This document shows positions 7,192 to 15,917 of a stretch of DNA of 25,486 bases, piece by piece. Below the pieces are notes generated by a model. That model saw nothing but the letters and a program-made list of their open reading frames with translations. It was not told the DNA's origin and did no database searches. How positions within the stretch are numbered: the stretch's first letter is position 1; each line of letters begins with the position of its first letter. This DNA comes from Clostridiaceae bacterium (lineage in GTDB: Bacteria > Bacillota > Clostridia > Lachnospirales > Lachnospiraceae): assembly GCA_902362865.1 (NCBI GenBank), contig CABIYE010000038.1, forward strand, positions 1-25,486, given 5' to 3'. A program made the position numbers and the translations under genes.

Positions 7192-8370
7192 ATGAAAGAA
7201 TTAGAATTAAAATATGGCTGTAACCCGAATCAGAAACCATCGAAAATCTACATGGCAGATGGAAGTGAGCTTCCGATTCAGGTTCTGAACGGACGGCCCG
7301 GGTATATTAATTTCCTGGATGCATTTAATGGATGGCAGCTGGTAAGTGAGCTTAAGAAAGCAACCGGGCTTCCAGCAGCGACTTCTTTTAAGCATGTGTC
7401 TCCGGCTGGCGCGGCAGTAGGGCTTCCTCTTTCGGATACCTTGGCGAAGATTTACTGGGTGGATGACTTGGGAGAACTTTCTCCCCTTGCATGTGCTTAT
7501 GCCAGGGCAAGAGGAGCAGACAGAATGTCTTCTTTTGGCGATTTTATCTCACTGTCTGATGTCTGTGACGCAGATACGGCAAAGCTGATTAAAAGAGAAG
7601 TGTCTGATGGTGTGATTGCACCGGGATATGAGCCGGAAGCATTGGAGATATTGAAGGGGAAGAAGAAGGGAAATTATAATATCATTCAGATTGACCCTGA
7701 GTATCAGCCTGCCCCGCTGGAACACAAGGAAGTGTATGGAATTACATTCCAGCAGGGAAGGAATGAACTGAATATAGATGAGAAGTTCTTTGATAATATT
7801 GTGACTGAGAACAAGGATATGACGGAGCAGGCGAAGATTGACCTTGCCATTTCTATGATTACTTTGAAATATACACAGTCTAATTCTGTGTGCTATGTGA
7901 AGGACGGACAGGCAATCGGAATCGGCGCCGGGCAGCAGTCCAGAATCCATTGTACCAGGCTTGCAGGGCAGAAGGCGGATAACTGGTGGCTGAGACAGTC
8001 TCCGAAGGTACTGGGACTTCAGTTTAAAGAAGGTATCGGACGTGCCGACAGGGATAATGCTATCGATCTCTATATCGGAGAGGAATATATGGATGTTCTG
8101 GGAGACGATGTGTGGGCGAATACATTTAAGGAAAAGCCGGAAGTATTTACCAGAGAGGAGAAGCGGGCATGGCTTGATAAGATGGAAAATGTTGCGCTTG
8201 GTTCGGACGCTTTCTTCCCATTTGGCGATAATATTGAGCGCGCCCATAAGAGTGGTGTGAAATTCATTGCCCAGCCGGGAGGTTCTGTGCGGGATGATAA
8301 TGTGATTGCTACATGTAATAAGTACGGTATGGTAATGGCGTTTACCGGGATTCGTTTATTCCATCACTAA
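7192..8370 (+). CDS. AICAR formyltransferase (stand-alone PurH C-terminal half)
   Basis: 392 residues. It transfers a formyl group from 10-formyl-tetrahydrofolate to AICAR to give FAICAR. The AICARFT signature SFKHVSPAGAA (65-75) holds the catalytic Lys67-His68 pair, and the family blocks TLKYTQSNSVCYVKDGQAIGIGAGQQSR and the C-terminal FIAQPGGSVRDD are clear. The N-terminal methylglyoxal-synthase-like cyclohydrolase domain of normal PurH (about 200 residues) is absent, and the cyclohydrolase is supplied by the preceding gene. The start has AAAGGAG upstream. A strong terminator follows 18 bases after the stop. Confidence 0.95.
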   Translation: MKELELKYGCNPNQKPSKIYMADGSELPIQVLNGRPGYINFLDAFNGWQLVSELKKATGLPAATSFKHVSPAGAAVGLPLSDTLAKIYWVDDLGELSPLACAYARARGADRMSSFGDFISLSDVCDADTAKLIKREVSDGVIAPGYEPEALEILKGKKKGNYNIIQIDPEYQPAPLEHKEVYGITFQQGRNELNIDEKFFDNIVTENKDMTEQAKIDLAISMITLKYTQSNSVCYVKDGQAIGIGAGQQSRIHCTRLAGQKADNWWLRQSPKVLGLQFKEGIGRADRDNAIDLYIGEEYMDVLGDDVWANTFKEKPEVFTREEKRAWLDKMENVALGSDAFFPFGDNIERAHKSGVKFIAQPGGSVRDDNVIATCNKYGMVMAFTGIRLFHH

Positions 8371-8388
8371 GAAACGGCAGGAGATAGA

Positions 8389-8419
8389 GCAGAGACGGGG
8401 ATCCCGTCTCTGCGTCTTG
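8389..8419 (+). terminator. Intrinsic terminator after the purine genes
   Basis: A perfect 11-base stem, GCAGAGACGGG (8389-8399) with CCCGTCTCTGC (8403-8413), loop GAT, then GTCTTGTTATT. Confidence 0.8.
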
Positions 8420-8571
8420 TTATTAAGTAATTTTTACATTTTATTCTGAAACGTCGTCAAAATATGACAAATTTCTGAAAATGTCTTTTTTTCTGAACCA
8501 AATCATTTGATTGTAGATTTCATTCTTTTTTCCTGATTATTAGAATACTGTATAAAGGCAGGTGAGGACAT

Positions 8572-9150
8572 ATGGATGTGTGGGAGGTACTTCTGGTAGC
8601 GATTGGTTTATCCATCGATGTGTTTGTTGTGTCAGCTTATATGGGAGCCGGATTTTCCAAAATTAATAAAAAAAATCTGTGCTGCCTGTGTCTGCTGTTT
8701 GGCGGGATGCAGCTTTTTGCCATGGCAGTGGGTAATCTTATCGCTCTGGTTCCGGCGCTTTGGAACGGCCGGCTGGAAAGATATGCCGACCGGTGGGAAA
8801 TGTTTTCAGTGCTGATATTTGCAGGACTGGGCGTTTATATGCTGGTAAAAGGCATAAGGGAGGAGACAGTACTGGAAAAGCGGTGCGATACCATCAACTG
8901 GAAAGCAACGGCGGGACTTTCCGTTGTAACAAGTATTGATGCGCTGTTGGCAGGCGTGGGACTTGGCATTCTGGATACCCGGATTATAGCAGAAGAGCTT
9001 TTAATGTTTCCGGTAACCGTTATACAGGTGATTTTTGGAGTGTATTTTGGATACAGACTGGGACTGCAGCATAATAAGAAAGCTTATTGGGTAGGAGGAA
9101 CGCTTTTATTTCTGGCGGCAGTTGATATTATCATTCATTTTGGGATATAA
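8572..9150 (+). CDS. MntP/YtaF-like integral membrane protein, possible Mn efflux pump
   Basis: 192 residues with about six membrane segments (approximately 3-25, 36-60, 77-94, 112-132, 143-161, 171-190). Two repeat halves each carry a membrane aspartate in the family motif: GLSIDVF (Asp16) and TSIDALLAGVGLG (Asp123), as in the manganese efflux protein MntP and the spore-related YtaF group. Transport of manganese or a similar ion is likely but the substrate is not certain. The ATG follows GGTGAGGAC. It ends 15 bases before the radical SAM gene, so they are likely one operon. The 200-base region upstream holds a terminator and AT-rich DNA without a clear consensus promoter. Confidence 0.85.
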   Translation: MDVWEVLLVAIGLSIDVFVVSAYMGAGFSKINKKNLCCLCLLFGGMQLFAMAVGNLIALVPALWNGRLERYADRWEMFSVLIFAGLGVYMLVKGIREETVLEKRCDTINWKATAGLSVVTSIDALLAGVGLGILDTRIIAEELLMFPVTVIQVIFGVYFGYRLGLQHNKKAYWVGGTLLFLAAVDIIIHFGI

Positions 9151-9165
9151 AAGGAGGAAAAAATA

Positions 9166-10560
9166 ATGGGAACACTTACACATAAGGCAGCAAGGGCTAC
9201 ATACGGAACGGCAATCGACATGGTACTGCGCCATGTGAATAAGGACAGGGAAAAAGGATTTCTGGATATGGTGGATTTGACGGAAAAGTACGTCGGAAAA
9301 CAATTTCCAAAAGAAGCGTATGATGGGGCAAGGAAGCTGATTCAGAATCCGGATGGCAAATGGATGAAATATGTGAATCGGATTCTGGATGAGGTAGATC
9401 CCCATGTGATAAAACAGACAGCGCTGAACTTGGGTTATGAAGCAGCTATCCATGGGACGAAAACGATCCGGGAAATGCGGGAAAAATATCATTGCAATAT
9501 TCCGTGGCTGATTTTGATGGATCCTACCAGTGCGTGCAATCTTCACTGCACCGGATGCTGGGCGGCGGAATACGGTAACCGGCTGAATCTTACATACGAA
9601 GAGATGGACAGCATTATAACGCAGGGAAAAGAACTGGGAATTTATTTTTATATGTATACGGGAGGAGAACCGCTGGTAAGGAAGAAAGATATTATCAGAT
9701 TGTGTGAAAAGCATAGCGATTGCGCTTTCCATGCGTTTACCAACGGAACACTGGTGGACGAAGAATTCTGTAACGAAATGCGCAGAGTGGGCAATTTATC
9801 TCTTTCTATCAGCCTGGAAGGATTTGAGGAGGTAAATGATTTAAGAAGAGGCAGCGGAGTGTTCGATAAGGTTATGAAAGCCATGGATTTGCTGAAGGCC
9901 AATGGACAGATATTTGGTACCTCTATCTGTTATACCAGTAAGAATGTGGAGACGGTAACGTCCGATGAGTTCCTGGATCTGATTATTGAGAAGGGGTGCC
10001 GTTTTACCTGGTATTTCCATTATATGCCGGTAGGAAATGATGCGGCGGTGGAATTGCTTCCTACAAAAGAACAGAGGGAGTATATGTACCACAGGGTGCG
10101 TGAAATCCGGGGGATGGAAGGCGGAAAACCGATTTACGCCATGGATTTTCAAAATGACGGAGAATTTGTCGGAGGCTGCATAGCAGGTGGGCGGAATTAC
10201 TGTCATATTAATCCAAATGGTGATGTGGAACCTTGTGTATTTATTCATTATTCCGGTGCAAATATCAGGCAGGTATCTCTGCTGAAAGCATTGATGCAGC
10301 CGCTGTTCATGGAATATAGAGACAGGCAGCCTTTTAACTGTAATCATCTGCAGCCTTGTCCGATGCTGGAGAATCCGCAGATTTTGCAGGAAATGGTGAA
10401 GAAATCCGGCGCGCATTCTACGGATCTGCAGTCACCGGAAAGTGCAGAACATCTTTGTGGTAAATGTGCGGAATATGCAAAGAACTGGCAGGAAACAGCG
10501 GAGAAACTTTGGGACGGACATCCGCATCATCAGGCAAATTACAGTAATTACAGGCGTTAA
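9166..10560 (+). CDS. Radical SAM protein with SPASM-like C-terminal cysteines
   Basis: 464 residues. An N-terminal helical region of about 110 residues precedes the radical SAM core. The [4Fe-4S] motif is Cys124-x3-Cys128-x2-Cys131 and the SAM-binding TGGEPL is at 165-170. The C-terminal part has several cysteines (GGCIAGGRNYCHINPNGDVEPC, CNHLQPCPM, CGKCAEY), consistent with auxiliary iron-sulfur clusters as in SPASM/Twitch proteins. The exact reaction is unknown; relatives of this layout occur in many Clostridia as an uncharacterised family. No peptide precursor gene was seen beside it. The membrane protein gene upstream, 15 bases away, is probably co-transcribed. The ATG follows AAAGGAGGAAAA. 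Confidence 0.9.
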   Translation: MGTLTHKAARATYGTAIDMVLRHVNKDREKGFLDMVDLTEKYVGKQFPKEAYDGARKLIQNPDGKWMKYVNRILDEVDPHVIKQTALNLGYEAAIHGTKTIREMREKYHCNIPWLILMDPTSACNLHCTGCWAAEYGNRLNLTYEEMDSIITQGKELGIYFYMYTGGEPLVRKKDIIRLCEKHSDCAFHAFTNGTLVDEEFCNEMRRVGNLSLSISLEGFEEVNDLRRGSGVFDKVMKAMDLLKANGQIFGTSICYTSKNVETVTSDEFLDLIIEKGCRFTWYFHYMPVGNDAAVELLPTKEQREYMYHRVREIRGMEGGKPIYAMDFQNDGEFVGGCIAGGRNYCHINPNGDVEPCVFIHYSGANIRQVSLLKALMQPLFMEYRDRQPFNCNHLQPCPMLENPQILQEMVKKSGAHSTDLQSPESAEHLCGKCAEYAKNWQETAEKLWDGHPHHQANYSNYRR

Positions 10561-10602
10561 ATATAAAGCTGGCTGATTCCCGGTACCCAAAATCGAAAAG
10601 TG

Positions 10603-10611
10603 TGTTATAAT
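10603..10611 (+). promoter_or_regulatory. Extended -10 promoter for the TetR gene
   Basis: TG at 10603-10604 plus TATAAT at 10606-10611 forms an extended -10. No good -35 is present (GTACCC at the 17-base position). It lies 45 bases before the regulator start. Confidence 0.5.
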
Positions 10612-10655
10612 AGATACGAAACGCGGATTCCGGCATGAATACGAAAGGTGATTAC

Positions 10656-11225
10656 ATGGAGCGTAAAGGCGAGATGACAAAGAGACTTCTGGGAGAAAGC
10701 TTCAAAGAGCTGATGCAGAAAAAGCCGTTTGACAAGATTACAATTAAGATGATTACAGATGGCGCGGGAGTAATTCGTCCAACATTTTATAATTATTTCC
10801 AGGATAAATATGAAGTAATGGAGTGGCTTCTTGAGCAGGATGTTTTTATTGGGGCGAGAGAATTAATCCATATGAATATGCAGAGAGAAGCGGTCAAGAT
10901 GATTTTTCGAAAGTTGGAGGCGGAGCGGCAGTATTACGTCAGGGCTTTTGAAGTGGAGGGGCAGAATTCCTTTGAAGAAATGTTGGTTCATGAAGTTTAC
11001 TCGATCATTCAGACTGCTTTTGAACTGCATCCGATAGATATGCATGGTTTTGAAAAGTCCATCAGCAAGGAAGTTTTTATGAAGTTTCATGCGATTACTA
11101 TGGTAAATGGAATTAAAATCTGGATTTTGGATAAAGAATATAAGATCAGTGCAGATGAAGCGTTGGATATGTATCAGTTTTTAATGACACATTCGTTTGC
11201 CGAATTGATGGGTGGAAAAAGTTAA
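10656..11225 (+). CDS. TetR-family transcriptional regulator
   Basis: 189 residues. Residues 8-55 form the TetR DNA-binding domain (TKRLLGESFKELM, FDKITIKMITDGAGVIRPTFYNYFQDK). The C-terminal ligand domain resembles the DhaS/TetR_C8 type often found in Firmicutes. The ligand is unknown. The ATG at 10656 is preferred over 10635 because AAGGTG lies 8 bases before it and homology starts there. It ends 25 bases before the FAD dehydrogenase, so it may control that gene and itself. No operator palindrome was identified. Confidence 0.88.
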   Translation: MERKGEMTKRLLGESFKELMQKKPFDKITIKMITDGAGVIRPTFYNYFQDKYEVMEWLLEQDVFIGARELIHMNMQREAVKMIFRKLEAERQYYVRAFEVEGQNSFEEMLVHEVYSIIQTAFELHPIDMHGFEKSISKEVFMKFHAITMVNGIKIWILDKEYKISADEALDMYQFLMTHSFAELMGGKS

Positions 11226-11250
11226 GTATGCAGGGAAGGAAGGCAGCACT

Positions 11251-12648
11251 ATGAACCAGTATGATGTGATTATTATCGGCGCGGGACCGTCAGGTATCTT
11301 TTGCGCATATGAATTGATAAAAGAGAGACCGGATCTTAAAATTCTTATGATAGAGAAGGGACGTTCCATTGAGCAGAGAAATTGTCCAAAAAGGAAGACG
11401 AAGGTGTGCGTAGGATGTAAGCCTTGTTCGATTACAACCGGATTTGCGGGGGCGGGGGCATTTTCTGATGGGAAATTATCCCTGTCACCGGATGTGGGCG
11501 GAACCCTGCCGGAAATCCTTGGATATGAGAAGACAGCAGAGCTGATACAGGAGGCGGATCGTATCTATCTGCAATTCGGGGCAGATGAAAAGGTGTATGG
11601 TGTGGAAGACCGGAAGGCAATCGAAGAAATCCGTACGAAAGCAATCCGTGCGAACTTAAAGCTGATTGAATGCCCAATCCGCCATCTGGGGACGGAAGAA
11701 GGATATAAGATCTATACAAGGCTTCAGGAACATCTGCTTTCTAGCGGCGTAGAGATTCTTTTTATGACTATGGTGAAGGATATCATTGTAGAAAATGGCA
11801 TAGCAAAAGGTGTCATAACGGAAGAAGGGGATTCTTATTATGCTCCGGAGATTGTTGCGGGGATTGGGAGAGAAGGATCGGAATGGTTCTCCCATGTCTG
11901 CAGGGAGCACGGCATCGGGACGAAGAACGGTACAGTTGACGTGGGTGTCAGGGTAGAAGTCCGGGATGAAATCATGAAGGAATTGAATGAAAAGCTGTAT
12001 GAGGCAAAGCTGGTATATTATACACCAACCTTTGACGATAAAGTCCGGGTGTTCTGTACCAATCCTTCCGGTGAAGTGGCCACCGAGTATTATGATAATG
12101 GTCTTGCGGTTGTAAACGGCCATGCGTATAAATCAAAGGATTTAAAGACGAATAATACGAATTTTGCGTTGCTGGTATCCAAGAATTTCACGGAACCGTT
12201 CAAGACGCCGATTGAGTATGGCAAGCATATCGCGCAGTTGGGGAATATGCTTTCCGGCGGCAAAATTTTGCTGCAGAGATACGGGGATTTCCGCAGAGGC
12301 AGAAGAACCACACAGGAAAGGCTGCTGCGCAATAACATTGTGCCTACGCTGAAAGATGCTGTGCCGGGAGATCTGTCACTGGTGTTCCCCCACCGTATCA
12401 TGGTAGCGATTGATGAGATGATACAGGCGTTAGATAAGGTAACACCGGGGATTGCCAGCGACGAAACGCTTCTTTATGGCGTAGAGGTAAAATTCTATTC
12501 TAACAAAGTGATTGTAAATAAGGAATTTGAGACGAATATAAAGGGACTGCGTGTAATGGGAGACGGGGCATCCATAACAAGAGGACTGCAGCAGGCATCG
12601 GCAAACGGGTTATTTGTGGCAAGATGTATCCTTTTTTGTCAAAAATAG
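11251..12648 (+). CDS. FAD-dependent dehydrogenase (COG2509-like)
   Basis: 465 residues. The N-terminal Rossmann motif VIIIGAGPSGIFCAYE (6-21) binds FAD, and the C-terminal VMGDGASITRGLQQASANG is the typical closing FAD motif. Between them, residues 45-59 hold a Cys cluster C-x7-C-x2-C-x2-C, which could bind an iron-sulfur cluster or zinc. The family is annotated as uncharacterised FAD-dependent dehydrogenases and the substrate is unknown. The ATG at 11251 follows GGAAGGAAGG; the longer frame from 11212 overlaps the TetR end. Probably in one transcript with the TetR gene. Confidence 0.88.
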   Translation: MNQYDVIIIGAGPSGIFCAYELIKERPDLKILMIEKGRSIEQRNCPKRKTKVCVGCKPCSITTGFAGAGAFSDGKLSLSPDVGGTLPEILGYEKTAELIQEADRIYLQFGADEKVYGVEDRKAIEEIRTKAIRANLKLIECPIRHLGTEEGYKIYTRLQEHLLSSGVEILFMTMVKDIIVENGIAKGVITEEGDSYYAPEIVAGIGREGSEWFSHVCREHGIGTKNGTVDVGVRVEVRDEIMKELNEKLYEAKLVYYTPTFDDKVRVFCTNPSGEVATEYYDNGLAVVNGHAYKSKDLKTNNTNFALLVSKNFTEPFKTPIEYGKHIAQLGNMLSGGKILLQRYGDFRRGRRTTQERLLRNNIVPTLKDAVPGDLSLVFPHRIMVAIDEMIQALDKVTPGIASDETLLYGVEVKFYSNKVIVNKEFETNIKGLRVMGDGASITRGLQQASANGLFVARCILFCQK

Positions 12649-12677
12649 TTGTATATTTATTCGGAAAATAATATAAT
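12649..12677 (+). promoter_or_regulatory. SigA-type promoter for glmM
   Basis: TTGTAT (12649-12654), 17-base spacer, TATAAT (12672-12677), beginning right after the stop codon of the preceding gene. About 70 bases of leader lie before glmM. Confidence 0.7.
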
Positions 12678-12750
12678 TAGAGGGCTTGGGATTATGCCAG
12701 GCGTATAAAGGTCGGCAAGACGATGAAATGAGTATATGAGGAGAATAAAT

Positions 12751-14097
12751 ATGGGCAAATATTTTGGAACAGATGGGTTCCGTGGAGAAGCAAATAAGGT
12801 ATTAACGGTTGAACATGCATTTAAAGTAGGACGTTTCCTTGGGTGGTATTATGGGCAGGACCACAAGGCAAGAATCGTAATCGGGAAAGACACCAGACGC
12901 AGCAGCTATATGTTTGAGTATGCTCTGGTTGCCGGACTTACGGCGTCGGGAGCGGATGTCTGTCTGCTGCATGTAACGACGACTCCAAGTGTATCCTATG
13001 TGACAAGAACCGAAGAATTTGACTGCGGCATTATGATTTCCGCGAGCCACAATCCATTTTATGATAACGGTATCAAAGTAATCAATGGAAAGGGACATAA
13101 GCTGGAAGCGGAAGTAGAAGAGAAAATAGAAGCATATATTGATGGAGAAATCGGGGAACTTCCGCTTGCGGTAAAAGAGAATATCGGGCGGACTACAGAT
13201 TATTCAGCGGGACGTAACAGGTATATCGGCTATCTGATTTCCCTTGCTACCCGTTCTTTTGAGAATGTAAGAGTCGGGCTTGACTGTTCTAACGGAAGCG
13301 CATTCATGATCGCAAAGAGTGTATATGATGCTCTGGGCGCCAAAACATATGTAATCAATAACGAGCCGGACGGGACGAATATTAACCGGGATTGCGGTTC
13401 TACACATATTGAAGTATTGCAGGAATTTGTAAAAGAGAAGAAGCTGGATATTGCATTTGCTTACGACGGGGATGCAGACCGTTGTATTGCTGTGGACGAG
13501 AAAGGGAATGTAGTAGACGGAGATCTGATTCTTTACATCTGCGGAAAATATCTGAAAGAGAACGGACGGCTGAACGGCGATACGATTGTTACAACAATCA
13601 TGTCTAATCTGGGGCTTTACAAGGCATGTGACAAAATCGGGCTTAAGTATGAGAAAACCGCTGTAGGCGATAAATATGTATATGAAAATATGGTAAATAA
13701 TAATTTCTCTCTGGGCGGCGAGCAGTCCGGACACATTATTTTCAGCAAGCATGCGACCACTGGTGACGGAATCCTGACTTCTCTTATGATTATGGAAGTT
13801 ATGTTAGAGAAGAAAACCAGCCTTAGCAAGCTGGCGGAGCCGGTGAAGATTTATCCGCAGCTTCTGAAGAATGTCCGTGTGGCTGATAAGAAGACGGCGC
13901 GGGAGAATCCGGAAGTCGTGAAGGCTGTGGACGCAGTTGCCACGGCTCTGGGAGATGATGGAAGGATTCTCGTAAGAGAGAGCGGCACAGAACCGGTAAT
14001 CCGTGTGATGGTAGAGGCGGCAACCGACGAACTGTGTGACAAATATGTTATGCAGGTGGTTGACGTGATGGAAGCGGAGGGTCTGATAGTCGGATAA
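12751..14097 (+). CDS. glmM: Phosphoglucosamine mutase
   Basis: 448 residues. Converts glucosamine-6-phosphate to glucosamine-1-phosphate for peptidoglycan precursors. The start [11 protein letters not shown] is the GlmM signature. The phosphoserine loop SASHNP places the catalytic serine at residue 99; the metal loop YDGDADR lies near 240; the sugar-binding GGEQSGHII near 325 and the phosphate-binding [12 protein letters not shown] near 415 are intact. The ATG at 12751 is chosen from the GAGGAG site and the conserved N-terminus; the annotated frame could begin 15 bases earlier. Other GlmM-like proteins exist (phosphomannomutases), but the N-terminal signature favours GlmM. Confidence 0.95.
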   Translation: MGKYFGTDGFRGEANKVLTVEHAFKVGRFLGWYYGQDHKARIVIGKDTRRSSYMFEYALVAGLTASGADVCLLHVTTTPSVSYVTRTEEFDCGIMISASHNPFYDNGIKVINGKGHKLEAEVEEKIEAYIDGEIGELPLAVKENIGRTTDYSAGRNRYIGYLISLATRSFENVRVGLDCSNGSAFMIAKSVYDALGAKTYVINNEPDGTNINRDCGSTHIEVLQEFVKEKKLDIAFAYDGDADRCIAVDEKGNVVDGDLILYICGKYLKENGRLNGDTIVTTIMSNLGLYKACDKIGLKYEKTAVGDKYVYENMVNNNFSLGGEQSGHIIFSKHATTGDGILTSLMIMEVMLEKKTSLSKLAEPVKIYPQLLKNVRVADKKTARENPEVVKAVDAVATALGDDGRILVRESGTEPVIRVMVEAATDELCDKYVMQVVDVMEAEGLIVG

Positions 14098-14161
14098 ATC
14101 CGGCTGCATTGTTCATCTGGAATCCGGTAATACTAATTCCTCAGAAGGAGGAATAAATGTT

Positions 14162-15469
14162 ATGTATAAATTTTTACCGATTACAGATGTATACGCCAGA
14201 GAAATTCTGGATTCCCGCGGGAATCCTACGATAGAAGTAGAAGTGCTTGCCGCAGAGAAGTATCTGGGAAGGGCGTGCGTGCCTTCCGGCGCTTCTACGG
14301 GGAAATATGAGGCCGTAGAGTTAAGAGACAGAGAGAAGCGCTACAATGGGCTGGGAGTGGAACAAGCCGTTGACAATGTGAATGCGAAGATCGCTCCCGC
14401 AATTGTTGGGATGAATGTACTTTGCCAGGCGGATCTGGACAAAGTTCTGCTTCGTCTGGACGGGACAGAGAACAAGAAGAATCTGGGAGCCAATGCTTTG
14501 CTGGGGGTCTCCATGGCAGCGGCAAGAGCGGCGGCAGAGGCGCTGCAGGTTCCGCTGTATTCCTATCTGGGCGGAACCAATGCGAAGAAGATGCCGGTTC
14601 CCATGATGAATATTATGAATGGCGGAAAGCATGCGGATAACACCATTGATATCCAGGAATTTATGATTATGCCTGTGGGTGCATGCTGCTTCAAAGAAGG
14701 ACTCCGTATGTGCGCGGAAGTTTATCATTCCTTAAAGGAACTGCTGCGTCTGCAGGGACTTAGTACGGCAGTGGGGGATGAAGGTGGATTTGCCCCTAAT
14801 CTTCCGGATGCAAAGGAAGCGCTCCGGTTCATTGTGGAGGCGACGGAACTTGCCGGGTACCAGCCAGGCAAGGATGTTGTGATTGCACTGGATGTGGCGG
14901 CATCGGAATTGTATGAGAAGAGCTTTCGGAAATATATTTTTGAAGGCGAAGGAAAAATGCATGGGCACAAGGTAATCCGTTCGGCAGAAGAGCTGATTGA
15001 GTATTACGAAGAACTGGCAGAAGAATTTCCGATTGTTTCCATTGAAGACCCATTGGATGAAGAGGACTGGGACGGCTGGGAGCTTCTGACTACCAGGCTG
15101 GGACGGCATATGCAGCTTGTGGGTGATGATTTATTTGTTACAAATACCAGACGTCTGGAAAAGGGAATCAGGAGCGGTGTTGCCAATGCGGTTCTTGTGA
15201 AGGTCAATCAGATTGGAACTTTGACGGAAGCTTTTGATGCGATTGAGATGGCGCAGAAAGCGGGATACCGGGCGGTTATCTCCCATCGATCAGGAGAGAC
15301 TGAGGATGCATTGATTGCGGATATTGCTGTGGCGTTTAACACCGGGCAGATTAAGACAGGGGCGCCTTGCCGCTCCGAGCGTGTTGCCAAGTACAATCAG
15401 CTTCTGAGGATTGAAGAAAGGCTTAGTGAGATTGCGGAATATGAAAATCCATTTCAGGAGTCTGAATAG
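14162..15469 (+). CDS. eno: Enolase
   Basis: 435 residues, the normal size. Converts 2-phosphoglycerate to phosphoenolpyruvate in glycolysis and also joins RNA degradation complexes in many bacteria. Active-site residues are present: His157 (GGKHADN), general acid/base Glu207 (VGDEGGFAP) and Lys347 (VLVKVNQIG), Mg ligands Asp244, Glu295 and Asp322, and the SHRSGETED loop. The start has AGAAGGAGG upstream; there is an out-of-frame ATG at 14158. It shares a direction with glmM (64-base gap, no terminator seen) and secG. Confidence 0.97.
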   Translation: MYKFLPITDVYAREILDSRGNPTIEVEVLAAEKYLGRACVPSGASTGKYEAVELRDREKRYNGLGVEQAVDNVNAKIAPAIVGMNVLCQADLDKVLLRLDGTENKKNLGANALLGVSMAAARAAAEALQVPLYSYLGGTNAKKMPVPMMNIMNGGKHADNTIDIQEFMIMPVGACCFKEGLRMCAEVYHSLKELLRLQGLSTAVGDEGGFAPNLPDAKEALRFIVEATELAGYQPGKDVVIALDVAASELYEKSFRKYIFEGEGKMHGHKVIRSAEELIEYYEELAEEFPIVSIEDPLDEEDWDGWELLTTRLGRHMQLVGDDLFVTNTRRLEKGIRSGVANAVLVKVNQIGTLTEAFDAIEMAQKAGYRAVISHRSGETEDALIADIAVAFNTGQIKTGAPCRSERVAKYNQLLRIEERLSEIAEYENPFQESE

Positions 15470-15507
15470 TAATGCAAAAATATTAACGAAAAAGTAACTG
15501 GAATCTC

Positions 15508-15536
15508 TTGATATATTCGGAGGCTTGTGCTAGAAT
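15508..15536 (+). promoter_or_regulatory. SigA-type promoter for secG
   Basis: TTGATA (15508-15513), exact 17-base spacer, TAGAAT (15531-15536). The small palindrome GTGGTTTAACCAC at 15541-15553 lies at the expected start of transcription, just before the ribosome binding site. Confidence 0.75.
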
Positions 15537-15567
15537 ATACGTGGTTTAACCACAGGAGGTGTGAAAG

Positions 15568-15810
15568 ATGGAAATTCTGAAGATGGTATTGATGATTTTG
15601 TTTGCAATAGACTGTATCGCATTGACGGTAATCGTATTATTACAGGAAGGTAAGTCAGCAGGACTGGGGACGATCGGTGGTATGGCTGATACTTACTGGG
15701 GACAGAACAAGGGACGTTCCATGGAAGGAACACTTGTAAAGTCCACGAAGTTTTTAGCAATTCTTTTCGTTGTACTGGCAGCAGTATTGAACTTGAATGT
15801 ATTTGCTTAA
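15568..15810 (+). CDS. secG: Preprotein translocase subunit SecG
   Basis: 80 residues with two membrane helices (about 4-26 and 58-79) joined by the conserved loop VLLQEGKSAGLGTIGG. SecG associates with SecYE and assists protein export. The ATG follows AGGAGGTG. It sits between eno and rnr, a common order in Clostridia, but has its own promoter and a terminator after it. Confidence 0.95.
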   Translation: MEILKMVLMILFAIDCIALTVIVLLQEGKSAGLGTIGGMADTYWGQNKGRSMEGTLVKSTKFLAILFVVLAAVLNLNVFA

Positions 15811-15839
15811 AGAAGTGTATGTATGAATCTGAAGATGTT

Positions 15840-15872
15840 GGGACACTCTTGTAATAAGGGTGTCTCTTTGTG
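15840..15872 (+). terminator. Intrinsic terminator between secG and rnr
   Basis: An 11-base stem with two G-U pairs (15840-15850 upper arm, 15856-15866 lower arm), loop GTAAT, followed by TTTGTGT. It may be partly read through to express rnr, as no clear promoter was found in the 45 bases before the next gene. Confidence 0.7.
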
Positions 15873-15917
15873 TATATGAGAGAATGGATGCGGGATAAGT
15901 AGGAAAGGGGTGGCAGA

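Noticed and set aside
7549..8247. 232-residue open frame on the minus strand opposite the AICAR formyltransferase
   Set aside because: Lies entirely inside a strongly conserved gene and has low-complexity His/Leu/Ile composition typical of antisense frames.
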